Assembly: GCA_002070215.1 (NCBI GenBank)
Contig: MWCV01000014.1
Span: forward strand, 1 to 57,050
Length of the DNA stretch: 57,050 bases
Source: Chloroflexi bacterium ADurb.Bin180
GTDB taxonomy: Bacteria; Chloroflexota; Anaerolineae; UBA2200
Direction: 5' to 3'
A model generated the notes under the pieces. That model saw only the letters and a program-made list of their open reading frames with translations. It searched no databases and was not told the origin of the DNA. Within the stretch, counting starts at the first letter, position 1; the number at the start of each line of letters is the position of its first letter. The position numbers were made by a program, and so were the translations under genes. Shown one piece after another: positions 1-7,097 of this stretch.

Positions 1-709
1 CCTTGTACCTGCCGATGTGGCGGGCCACGATGGTGCCAACCTTCTCCATCACCGGCCGAATGATCGGAAAGAGTTCTGCCTGGTGTCGGCGGTTGGTTTT
101 TCTCTGCTCCGCTTCCATATACGGGATATGCAGAGCCCCGGCAATCACCAGGCTGAAATGCGTGCCGCCCGTCGGCTCGTCCGCAGTGTAGATCACCTTG
201 CCGCCGCGAACCACGGCCAGCTTGGTGGTACCGCCGCCCACATCGACCACCACGCCCTTGTCTATTTGCAGCAGCGTCGCCGCGGCCGTGGCCTCGTCGA
301 CCAGCTTGCTGCACTCGAGCCCGGCCCCTTCAAGGACGTGGCCGGTGGCCCTCACCTCGGCCAGAGCCACACCCGGCGGGTAGGCGCTCGCCGCCGAAAC
401 AAGCTTGGCACCGAGCCGCTGCTCGACCTGGGCCTTCAATTCTCGCACGAGCTGGATGGCGCCCAGATAGTCAACTACGACGCCGTCGCGCACAACCTCG
501 GCATATCGCCACGCACCGGCGACGGGCACGTGGTCCTCATTGAGCACCATCACCACCGTGTAGGCCGTACCCAGGTCCACTCCGACGTGAAACACACCTT
601 TGTGCTTCCCGACCGGGCCATCCTTGCCCGTCGTAACTACGCGGTCAGCCGCGGCCAGGATCTCGGGCAACCTCGGGTTGACGAGCGGTTTTGAAGCTGC
701 CTTTGCCAC
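1..709 (-). CDS. eutJ: EutJ, Hsp70/actin-fold ethanolamine utilization protein (partial)
   Basis: The C-terminus lies beyond the left edge; about 236 codons are visible. The translation shows the first actin-like phosphate loop (GVDLGTAYTVV), the second (VVDVGGGTTKLAVV), and the family segments DEPTGGTH and VARHIGRYK. These align throughout with Salmonella EutJ as I remember it. EutJ is a chaperone-like ATPase of eut operons, presumed to help assembly or reactivation, but its exact role is unproven. The start chosen is GTG at 709, four bases after the stop of the adenosyltransferase gene, so coupled translation is likely. No strong Shine-Dalgarno is visible. Identity is confident; the start is less so. 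Confidence 0.9.
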   Translation of the reverse strand, partial: MAKAASKPLVNPRLPEILAAADRVVTTGKDGPVGKHKGVFHVGVDLGTAYTVVMVLNEDHVPVAGAWRYAEVVRDGVVVDYLGAIQLVRELKAQVEQRLGAKLVSAASAYPPGVALAEVRATGHVLEGAGLECSKLVDEATAAATLLQIDKGVVVDVGGGTTKLAVVRGGKVIYTADEPTGGTHFSLVIAGALHIPYMEAEQRKTNRRHQAELFPIIRPVMEKVGTIVARHIGRYK

Positions 710-712
710 GAC

Positions 713-1240
713 CTAGTGGCCGCTCTCTTCATACCGCGCCATGGTGAACACGAGGTCGGCGGCACGATTCAGATACGACAGAGTATGTTGATTGTGAATC
801 ATCTTCCGCCGCCACAGGACTACCGTCTGTCTCTCTGCGCGGCGGATGATCGACCGGGCCAGGTCCAGAGCACCAGAGGCAACGGTAGCCCCGGGCAAAA
901 CAAACTCCTTCGGCATCTCGGTCCTGGCTTCCAACTCGTCAATCCACGACTCGAGTCGGTTGACCATCTCTTCCGTGATGATCCAGTCGTGCGCCTTGAG
1001 TTGAGCATAGTGATCGCCGTCCGTGGCCAGTTCGGCACACAGCGTCGACAGCTCCTTCTCAACCTGCAGCGCCATTTCCTTCACCCGCGGCTTGGTCGCC
1101 AGCGCACGGGCCAGACCGAGCGCCGACATAGCCTCGTCTACTACTCCATAAGCCTGCGGCCGCGGGCTGCTCTTGGGCACCCGCCCACCGTAGAGCAGAC
1201 TGGTCTCTCCCTGATCGCCCTTCTTGTTGAACGTTCTCAC
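713..1240 (-). CDS. PduO-type ATP:cob(I)alamin adenosyltransferase
   Basis: The 175-residue protein starts VRTFNKKGDQGETSLLYGG, the ATP-binding N-terminus of PduO-family enzymes. It carries the family's helical bundle with the RSIIRRAER segment and the C-terminal YLNRAADLVFTMAR. It should make adenosylcobalamin, the cofactor of the two ethanolamine ammonia-lyases encoded nearby. GTG at 1240 is preferred over the upstream in-frame starts because GGAG lies five bases before it and the length then fits a single-domain PduO. Canonical eut operons use the unrelated-looking EutT here; in this locus the EutT-like N-terminal domain sits upstream as a separate small gene. Function is confident. Confidence 0.9.
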   Translation of the reverse strand: MRTFNKKGDQGETSLLYGGRVPKSSPRPQAYGVVDEAMSALGLARALATKPRVKEMALQVEKELSTLCAELATDGDHYAQLKAHDWIITEEMVNRLESWIDELEARTEMPKEFVLPGATVASGALDLARSIIRRAERQTVVLWRRKMIHNQHTLSYLNRAADLVFTMARYEESGH

Positions 1241-1376
1241 GATTACTCCACAAAGCCAGGTCTTTTTTTGCAATGCCAGCAACTGCCGGCACAGGCGGGC
1301 ACTTACGCCTTGGCTGAACGCCACGCACCGGCGGCAGCACTCCGCCAGGGCGTTGGGCCCCGCCTCACTACAGGCT

Positions 1377-1571
1377 TCAGCCAGAGTTGCAGTTACTATC
1401 CTTCATAGCCGCTGGCGCAGCGGGCTGCTCCAGCCTGATCTCAATGCGCCATTGCTTGATGAAATCCTGAGCCGAAGGACTGAACCGTGTACCCGGCGGG
1501 AAAGAAAGCACCACTCCCAGCCGGGGCACCCGGATCTTGTCGCGCAGCTCGGCTTCGGTGACGATGGGCAT
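1377..1571 (-). CDS. small EutT/EutQ N-terminal-domain-like protein
   Basis: This 64-residue ORF begins MPIVTEAELRDKI, followed by PPGTRFSPSAQDFIKQWRI. The pattern (aliphatic-T-E-x-x-L-R, then P-x-G-x-x-x-x-P-x-A) matches the first 50 or so residues of EutT and EutQ, where that region is an N-terminal extension. Here it stands alone, with GGAG eight bases before its ATG and a TGA stop, upstream of the PduO-type enzyme. It may be the detached N-terminal domain of an ancestral EutT, acting as an adaptor or targeting subunit. That role is inference. About 136 bp separate it from the next gene. Confidence 0.65.
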   Translation of the reverse strand: MPIVTEAELRDKIRVPRLGVVLSFPPGTRFSPSAQDFIKQWRIEIRLEQPAAPAAMKDSNCNSG

Positions 1572-1668
1572 AATGTCTCTCCTGTGTCCTTGGCGGGCTT
1601 CCTGCTCAGAGATACCGCAACCCGGTGCCTCCAGCAAGTCGCTCGTTGGAGGCACCGGACCAGGGCAG

Positions 1669-2427
1669 CTACAGTTTGAGCGGAACCCCGCTGACCTTCT
1701 GATCGAGCATTCGCTTGACCATGTCCACGACCACCGGCGCCGCCTCCAACGGGCTCAGGCCCTTTTTGTAGATGTTGGAGATGCAGTTGCGCTCGGCATC
1801 GGTGTCGCCTGCCTTGGGCTTGTACGCCAGGTAGGCGCTCAGGCTGGTCTGGGTTACCAGACCGGGACGCTCGCCAATCAGCACGATTGCGACATCCGGG
1901 CTGAGCACCCGGCCGATGTCATTGAGCAACCGAACGCGGCCATAATCAGCGAACACCGACGTGCCGACTTTGATCTTTTCCGCCTTCAGGCCGTCGATCA
2001 GCGCGGGCAGCAGAACGTGCACGTTGTCTTCCACCGCCAGAAAGCTCAGGCCTTCGGTCACCACGATTTGCACCTGCGGGTGCGCCACGCACTTTTCCTG
2101 AAGTATCTTGACCGAGTCATCGGTAAAGATGCCGCCCTTCTCAGGGTGGCCCAGGTAGTCCCGCTTGTCCACGCACTGCGTCGTCACGCGCACCGGGATA
2201 TTGCACTTTTTGAGGTACTCGTCAGAGACCATACCGAAGACAGCGTCTTTCGCCACCGCCTCATCCCAGCGGAAGGCCAGCCAGGCCTCAACCGGCGGCC
2301 GAGGACCTTCGCGGCCAACAGCGATGCGCGCCGGAGTGGCATCGACCATCGCCTGGAGCACCTTCTTGTCGTGAGGGTTCCTGACTGCTATCTGCCTGCG
2401 CTCGAATTCCTTGAGTTCGTCTTTCAT
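1669..2427 (-). CDS. eutC: Ethanolamine ammonia-lyase small subunit, second copy
   Basis: The 252-residue protein carries EutC signatures: RIAVGREGPRP, DYGRVRLLNDIG, IVLIGERPGLV and the C-terminal EAAPVVVDMVKRMLDQKVSG. EutC pairs with EutB to bind adenosylcobalamin and deaminate ethanolamine to acetaldehyde and ammonia. The start is ATG with GGGAGG upstream. The gene follows the diverged eutB at 2454-3842 by 26 bp, so the two are a cognate pair. It lacks the long N-terminal extension of the other EutC (9542-10402), and a motif that reads DHA there and in E. coli reads DEA here. The substrate may differ from ethanolamine because of changes in its EutB partner. Confidence 0.92.
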   Translation of the reverse strand: MKDELKEFERRQIAVRNPHDKKVLQAMVDATPARIAVGREGPRPPVEAWLAFRWDEAVAKDAVFGMVSDEYLKKCNIPVRVTTQCVDKRDYLGHPEKGGIFTDDSVKILQEKCVAHPQVQIVVTEGLSFLAVEDNVHVLLPALIDGLKAEKIKVGTSVFADYGRVRLLNDIGRVLSPDVAIVLIGERPGLVTQTSLSAYLAYKPKAGDTDAERNCISNIYKKGLSPLEAAPVVVDMVKRMLDQKVSGVPLKL

Positions 2428-2453
2428 CTGTATTCCTCCCTTGGGTCCTCAGG

Positions 2454-3842
2454 CTACCACAAGAAGATATCGGATGGTTCGGCGCTAAAGATGGACGCAT
2501 CGCCGGCACGTGAAGTCAGCCGGCCGCACTTCATCAGGCCTACCCGCTCCATCCAGCGCTCGAATTCCGGCGCAGGCTTCAGGCCGAAGATCTGCCGCAG
2601 GGACATGTCATCGTGGTTGCTCGTATCCTGATAGCTCAGCATGCAGTCGTCGCCCATGGGCACACCCATGTAGTACACCGCGCCAGCCGCTGTGCACAGA
2701 ATAGTCGCCAGTTCCTGATCATTGTGATCCATGTCCACATGGTTGACGTAGCACGGAGCGAGGCCCATGGGGAACCCGTGCATCTTGCCATTGAACAGGT
2801 CTTCCAGCGTTCCCAGAGCCACCTGCTTGCCGTTGAGGTGCGTTTCGGGGCCAATAAAGCCGGTAACGTTGTTCACGCAGAACGGCGAAAAGTGCCGCCC
2901 AAAGCCATAGGTGCGGGCCTCCAGCGTTTGCTCATCCACGCCAAAGTCCAGGCCCACCGACATCTCTGCGCCCTGTCCGGTCTCAAAGTACATCACGTTC
3001 GGGCCGGCACAGATGGAGAGTTCCCTGGCCATGGCGTGCGCTTCTTCCATAAGCTTGAGGTCGATGCCAAAGCCCTTGTTGGCTGGCTCGTTGCCAGCAA
3101 TGCTCTGGAAGAACAAACCGATCGGAGCACCCTGCTTGGCCGCTTTCATCTGGTCGACGATATGACCCAAAGCCGAGTTCTGCGTGGGAATCTCCCAACG
3201 CTGAATGATCTCGTAGGTCATCTCCAGCATGCGCACCAGGGTCTCAACGGTGGGATTCACCGGGTTGATGCCGAGCACTACGTCGCCGCAGCCAATGGAC
3301 AGGCCGTCATAGATGGATGCTCGAATGCCGTCGACATCATCAGTGGGATGATTCGGCTGATTGCGGAAAGAGATGGTTCCCGGCAGGCCCAGCGTGGTGT
3401 TGGCATGCGTGTGAATGTTGATCTTGCGCGCAGCCACGGCCAGGTCCATCGTCGACATCAGCCGGGTCACGGCGGCGACCATCTCGCTGGTCAGGCCCAC
3501 GCGCAGCCGGTTGATGTCCTCGGAACTGGTTTTGTCATCCAGCAGGTACGCCCGCAGGTCGGCCACCGTCCAGTTCTTGATTCTGCCATAGATGGCCTTG
3601 TTGGTGTCGTCGATGATAACCCGGGTAACCTCATCCGTTTCATAGGGCAACACCGGATTCTCAAAGAGGTCCTTGAGCGTCAGATTGGCCACCACCCACT
3701 TGGCAGCCACACGCTCGCGTTCACTCTTTGCGGCTACTCCCGTCAGCTCATCGCCGGATCGCTTCTCGGAGGCTCTGGCCAGGACATCTTTCACGGAGGA
3801 AAACGCAAACGACTCACCCTGAATCGTGGTCTTGAGTTTCAT
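2454..3842 (-). CDS. eutB: Diverged ethanolamine ammonia-lyase large subunit, Asp362 replaced by Ala
   Basis: The 462-residue TIM-barrel subunit is collinear with E. coli EutB, so residue numbers coincide. Arg160, Gln162, Asn193 and Glu287 of the substrate pocket are present (SFRNQPNHP, GINPV, YFETGQG). Position 362, Asp in E. coli EutB as I recall it, is Ala in GLAPCYVNH. The adjacent IIRAGLEDHF stretch also reads VALGTLEDLF. The neighbouring copy at 10498 keeps Asp362. Asp362 contacts the substrate amino group in published structures, so this enzyme may act on another amino alcohol or be less active; that is inference. The ATG at 3842 has GGGAG nearby; an upstream extension is unlikely. Confidence 0.92.
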   Translation of the reverse strand: MKLKTTIQGESFAFSSVKDVLARASEKRSGDELTGVAAKSERERVAAKWVVANLTLKDLFENPVLPYETDEVTRVIIDDTNKAIYGRIKNWTVADLRAYLLDDKTSSEDINRLRVGLTSEMVAAVTRLMSTMDLAVAARKINIHTHANTTLGLPGTISFRNQPNHPTDDVDGIRASIYDGLSIGCGDVVLGINPVNPTVETLVRMLEMTYEIIQRWEIPTQNSALGHIVDQMKAAKQGAPIGLFFQSIAGNEPANKGFGIDLKLMEEAHAMARELSICAGPNVMYFETGQGAEMSVGLDFGVDEQTLEARTYGFGRHFSPFCVNNVTGFIGPETHLNGKQVALGTLEDLFNGKMHGFPMGLAPCYVNHVDMDHNDQELATILCTAAGAVYYMGVPMGDDCMLSYQDTSNHDDMSLRQIFGLKPAPEFERWMERVGLMKCGRLTSRAGDASIFSAEPSDIFLW

Positions 3843-4146
3843 CCTGCTCTCCCATTCGTGGTATCCGCCATAGGAGAGCTGGGGCCAGCCGCACGGCAAC
3901 GGCGCTCATTACAAGCTCGCTGCATCCGGCCAAGCCCCAACTCCCTTGGCAATCGAACCCTTGCCTAGGCAATTTGTCAGGTTCGGAGCTGACACGCCCC
4001 CGGTTTGGAGGCCAGTACCTAGTTCGAAGTGGACCTGCAATCTGGCTCCAACAACACCGCACCACAGCCGTTCTTGCTTGCACACACCGGCGTGTGTCGG
4101 AAGCGGGCCAGCTGGTCCCGCCAGTACTACGGCAGACTGCGTCAGT
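3843..4146 (-). other. Intergenic region between eutQ and the second eutBC
   Basis: This stretch of about 304 bp has no convincing gene. It contains a short inverted repeat of alternating CA/TG around 4081-4097 but no clear U-tract terminator. I see no good paired -35/-10 elements on the minus strand. It may allow partial uncoupling of the diverged eutBC pair from the upstream shell genes. Confidence 0.4.
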
Positions 4147-4845
4147 CTACTGAGCAGCCCACTCGGCCGGGAAGGTCACATAGTACACAACAACCCAGGT
4201 CGGAGTGTGCCAGTGAATCGCTGACCCGGCCGGGATGAACACCAGGTCGCCCTTGTTGGCGCGAATGGTGCGGCCGTCGTAGGTGATCTCCATAATCCCT
4301 TCGACGACATAGTCCACTTCATCATAGGTCAGGGTCCAGTTAAAGCCGCCCTTTTGCCAGGACATGAAACCGGCGCCGACGGCCGAGCCGTCCTTGACGG
4401 TGACAAAGTCCTCGAGCCGGAAGTCGATCTCCGGCGGGTTCTGGAGCACGCCGTTCTTGTCGCGCAGCTCCATTGTGGGCATCTCATGACCCTTGGCGAT
4501 CTCAACCAGCTTCAAAGCGCCGGGGCGGGTGCCATAGACGCGGGGGGTCGGGCACGCCCGGGCCGGCGACAGGTCGCTGAACGCGGGGGCAGCCGGGGCC
4601 GCCAACTTGGCGACTACTGCCTTGACGATTTCCTGAATCTCTTGCTCTGAGGCCATGGTTCCTCCTGTTGAACTTGAAGTTGATGCAGCAGCTACCGCTT
4701 CGCCATTCAAGACTTTGATCCCTAACTCGAGCGCCGTGTCGCGCGCCAGGGGGGTCAAAGCATCACCAGGCTGAAGCCGCAGCACCTGAAGGCCAGACTC
4801 CTTCAGTTTGTCAATGTCGTTCTTGCTGTAGATACGCTTCGCCAT
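4147..4845 (-). CDS. eutQ: EutQ, cupin-fold ethanolamine utilization protein
   Basis: The 232-residue protein has three parts. Residues 1-48 are the EutQ/EutT N-terminal domain (MAKRIYSKNDIDKL, LTPLARDTALELGI). Residues about 65-82 form an amphipathic helix resembling an encapsulation peptide (EIQEIVKAVVAKL). Residues about 120-232 are a cupin barrel (SWQKGGFNWTLTYDEVDYVV, GDLVFIPAGS, IHWHTPTWV). Length matches Salmonella EutQ (about 229). EutQ has been linked to acetate kinase-like activity and to compartment biogenesis. The ATG at 4845 has GGGAGG upstream. A second strong ribosome site lies inside the gene before Met64, so a shorter product starting at the helix is possible. Confidence 0.9.
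   Translation of the reverse strand: MAKRIYSKNDIDKLKESGLQVLRLQPGDALTPLARDTALELGIKVLNGEAVAAASTSSSTGGTMASEQEIQEIVKAVVAKLAAPAAPAFSDLSPARACPTPRVYGTRPGALKLVEIAKGHEMPTMELRDKNGVLQNPPEIDFRLEDFVTVKDGSAVGAGFMSWQKGGFNWTLTYDEVDYVVEGIMEITYDGRTIRANKGDLVFIPAGSAIHWHTPTWVVVYYVTFPAEWAAQ
4654..4666 (-). promoter_or_regulatory. Internal ribosome binding site and start codon within eutQ
   Basis: On the minus strand AGGAGG (4661-4666) sits four bases before an in-frame ATG (4654-4656, Met64 of EutQ). The resulting product would begin directly at the putative encapsulation helix and lack the EutT-like domain. The Gly-Gly codons could create this site by chance, but its strength equals that of true starts in this operon. 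Confidence 0.45.
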
Positions 4846-4889
4846 ACACGAACCTCCCTTTGGTCATCAGGAGGACCTTCGAGTGTCTC

Positions 4890-4931
4890 GGGGCAGCCAG
4901 CGAGCCTTATCGCTGGCCAACTGGCTGCCCC
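4890..4931 (-). terminator. Intercistronic hairpin without U-tract, BMC-H to eutQ
   Basis: An 11-bp perfect inverted repeat (4890-4900 with 4921-4931) encloses a second, competing 7-bp hairpin (4897-4903 with 4910-4916). No run of U follows, so it is more likely an mRNA processing, stability or attenuation element than a strong terminator. Confidence 0.45.
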
Positions 4932-4968
4932 GGCTCTTGGGCTCCTCTCTGAAAGCGGGCGGCAGCAG

Positions 4969-5256
4969 TTAGTCTTTTGGCTTGGGCAGAAGCATCTCGG
5001 TGTCGCTGTGTGGGCGCGGAATGACGTGAACCGCCACCAGCTCACCCACACGCTGTGCCGCCGCGGCGCCGGCATCCGTAGCTGCCTTGACGGCACCTAC
5101 GTCACCGCGCACCATAACGGTCACAAAGCCAGACCCGATCCGCTCCTGGCCGATCAACTTGACGTTAGCTGCTTTGACCATGGCATCGGCAGCCTCGATC
5201 GCGCCGATGAGGCCCTTGGTCTCGATCATGCCCAGTGCACTCTGGATTTCCGCCAT
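4969..5256 (-). CDS. eutM: BMC-H hexameric shell protein (EutM/PduA-like)
   Basis: The 95-residue protein is a single BMC domain: [40 protein letters not shown], and a C-terminal [16 protein letters not shown]. Such proteins tile the flat shell facets as hexamers with small central pores. ATG at 5256 is chosen because GGAG lies eight bases upstream; the TTG six bases earlier is too close to that site. It is almost identical in sequence to the BMC-H at 6728-7036, so the two flank eutH and probably arose by duplication. The assignment to EutM rather than another BMC-H is by context only. Confidence 0.93.
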   Translation of the reverse strand: MAEIQSALGMIETKGLIGAIEAADAMVKAANVKLIGQERIGSGFVTVMVRGDVGAVKAATDAGAAAAQRVGELVAVHVIPRPHSDTEMLLPKPKD

Positions 5257-5301
5257 ACTCAACTCTCCTTGTCAAAGAATGGAGCCCAAGAAAAGGTACT
5301 G

Positions 5302-6447
5302 CTACTCCTTGGGAGCAAAGAACGTCGCGACGACGAGGCCCAGGACGCCGGCCACGAGCTTGCCACCGAGCATGGGGCCGATCAGGCTGGCATTGTTCGC
5401 GGCGGCGAATCCAAGGTGGTCGGCCAACGAGAAGGCTGCCGCAACCTGGAACGCTGCGTTCAGAACCTTGCCGCGCGGGTTCATGTCCTTGAAGATACCG
5501 AACATCGGGATGTTGTTGGCCAGAGTTGCCACCAGACCAGCAGCGGCCACGTCGTTCATACCCAGAGCCTTGCCCAGCGCGCCCAGGGGACCCTTGAGCA
5601 CGGTGGTCAGGAACTTGACCAGCGGATAAGCGCCGGCCAGGGCGATGGCGATAGCACCGATGACCTCAAGGCCTTCCATAATCGCCTCGCCACCCTCGCA
5701 GTGAGTAAAGAGCGGGGCCATGCCCGGGATGATGGTGATGCCGGTGTGCTGCTGGAACAGGGCCACAGCCAGGCCGAACAGAATCAAGCTGGTGATAAAG
5801 TGGCCAAAGACGATAAAGCCCTTGACCATGGCTTCCTGCGCTACCGCGAGACCGATGGCGATGAGGACTGCCACGAGGATTACCGGCACCAGGTAGAGCA
5901 GGCACTGCATGAAGGGATAGCCAGCCAGCACACCTGCTACCAGGGCGCCGACGGGAGCTACCACGATGCCGGCCAGAACGCCCAGGCCCAGGTACTTGCG
6001 GTCATCAGCCTCGATCAGGCTGAGGCCGACCGGGATGTTAAAGACGATATTGACGCCAAACACGGCACCGAGCAGCATGCCGCCGAACCAGCCAACCCAC
6101 TCGGGATCGCCAGCGGCAGCAGCCAGAGCGTTGCCCATAGGCGTAGCGCCCATGTCGATGGCCAGAAGGGTGCCAGCGAACATGGCCGGGCGGGAAAACA
6201 GGGCGGTATAGACGGGACCGACCACCGGGATCAGCAGGTCAGCCAACACCGGCGTCAAAGCGATGATTCCGACCATCGCCAGGGCCAAGGGTCCCATGGC
6301 ACCAAAGCCTGCTTCAACTTCCTTGCCCCAACCATCGATCAAGGGCAGCTTCAGGTCCGGCTTCCACTCCTTCACGATCCGGTCAATGACGCCCAGAGTC
6401 GCGAAGATGCCAATAATGAACACAACTACTTTACTTACGATCTCCAT
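5302..6447 (-). CDS. eutH: EutH, ethanolamine transporter
   Basis: The 381-residue, very hydrophobic protein has about ten or eleven predicted membrane spans. It starts MEIVSKVVVFIIGIFATLGV and carries the EutH family segments FAGTLLAIDMGATPMGNAL and LANNIPMFGIFKDMNPRGKV. EutH moves ethanolamine across the cytoplasmic membrane and matters at low pH or low substrate. The ATG at 6447 follows GGAGGAG. It sits between two BMC-H genes. If the second ammonia-lyase uses another amino alcohol, EutH may carry that too, but nothing in the sequence shows it. Confidence 0.95.
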   Translation of the reverse strand: MEIVSKVVVFIIGIFATLGVIDRIVKEWKPDLKLPLIDGWGKEVEAGFGAMGPLALAMVGIIALTPVLADLLIPVVGPVYTALFSRPAMFAGTLLAIDMGATPMGNALAAAAGDPEWVGWFGGMLLGAVFGVNIVFNIPVGLSLIEADDRKYLGLGVLAGIVVAPVGALVAGVLAGYPFMQCLLYLVPVILVAVLIAIGLAVAQEAMVKGFIVFGHFITSLILFGLAVALFQQHTGITIIPGMAPLFTHCEGGEAIMEGLEVIGAIAIALAGAYPLVKFLTTVLKGPLGALGKALGMNDVAAAGLVATLANNIPMFGIFKDMNPRGKVLNAAFQVAAAFSLADHLGFAAANNASLIGPMLGGKLVAGVLGLVVATFFAPKE

Positions 6448-6652
6448 TTAGGTTCTCCTCCCTCAGACTCGTTCATTGTCTTCTCGAACCACTCGCGTGC
6501 TGCCAGCAGGCGTCCACCCGCACAGCAGCCGCTATCCCCTCGTTCCGAGAAACAATAGACTCGCTTCCTCCACCTCCTTCTCGTGCCTGAGCGCAGCGGG
6601 TCTGCAGCCGACAGTGCGACCGAGCCGCGCCGAGCACTGGTGTGTTGGAACC

Positions 6653-6676
6653 CACGGCCAGTGCCTAGTGGCCGTG
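6653..6676 (-). terminator. Intercistronic hairpin downstream of second BMC-H
   Basis: An 8-bp perfect stem (6653-6660 with 6669-6676) with an 8-base loop lies about 50 bp past the BMC-H stop. There is no U-tract. It sits in the 280-bp gap before eutH (6448-6727), which otherwise shows no gene. Confidence 0.4.
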
Positions 6677-6727
6677 ACTGGCTCCTTGACGGGCCGAGCC
6701 CGAAACGACGGGCCGGAGACTCGGCAC

Positions 6728-7036
6728 CTACTTACCCTTAACTTCCTTGACCGCGGCTGGCTTGGGCAGGATCATCTCTGTGTCGCCATGAGGGCGCGGG
6801 ATCACGTGCACAGCCACCAGCTCGCCAACACGCTGAGCCGCAGCCGCGCCGGCATCCGTCGCTGCCTTGACGGCGCCCACGTCGCCTCGCACCATCACCG
6901 TCACAAAGCCAGAACCGATGCGTTCCTGGCCGATCAACCTGACGTTGGCGGCCTTGACCATCGCATCGGCGGCTTCGATCGCCGCAATCAGCCCTCTGGT
7001 TTCGATCATTCCCAGCGCGATTGTCCCTTCAGCCAT
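6728..7036 (-). CDS. BMC-H hexameric shell protein, second copy
   Basis: The 102-residue single-domain shell protein reads [40 protein letters not shown] and [16 protein letters not shown]. It ends in a short charged tail (AAVKEVKGK) missing from the near-identical copy at 4969-5256. It should form hexamers and co-assemble with that copy. The ATG at 7036 follows AGGAGGATAGGA. The tail could alter edge contacts or the luminal face, which is inference. Confidence 0.93.
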   Translation of the reverse strand: MAEGTIALGMIETRGLIAAIEAADAMVKAANVRLIGQERIGSGFVTVMVRGDVGAVKAATDAGAAAAQRVGELVAVHVIPRPHGDTEMILPKPAAVKEVKGK

Positions 7037-7058
7037 TCCTATCCTCCTAGTCTGATCA

Positions 7059-7092
7059 CAGCGTCAGCCCGCGTTGGGCGAGGCTGGCGCTG
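7059..7092 (-). terminator. Intercistronic hairpin, eutE to BMC-H
   Basis: An 11-bp stem with one non-Watson-Crick pair (7059-7069 with 7082-7092) occupies the short gap between the eutE stop and the BMC-H ribosome site. It lacks a U-tract and probably affects message stability. Confidence 0.4.
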
Positions 7093-7097
7093 CTGTC

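Noticed and set aside
17-694. Plus-strand open frame at the left edge
   Set aside because: It is the shadow of eutJ, whose minus-strand translation matches known EutJ closely.
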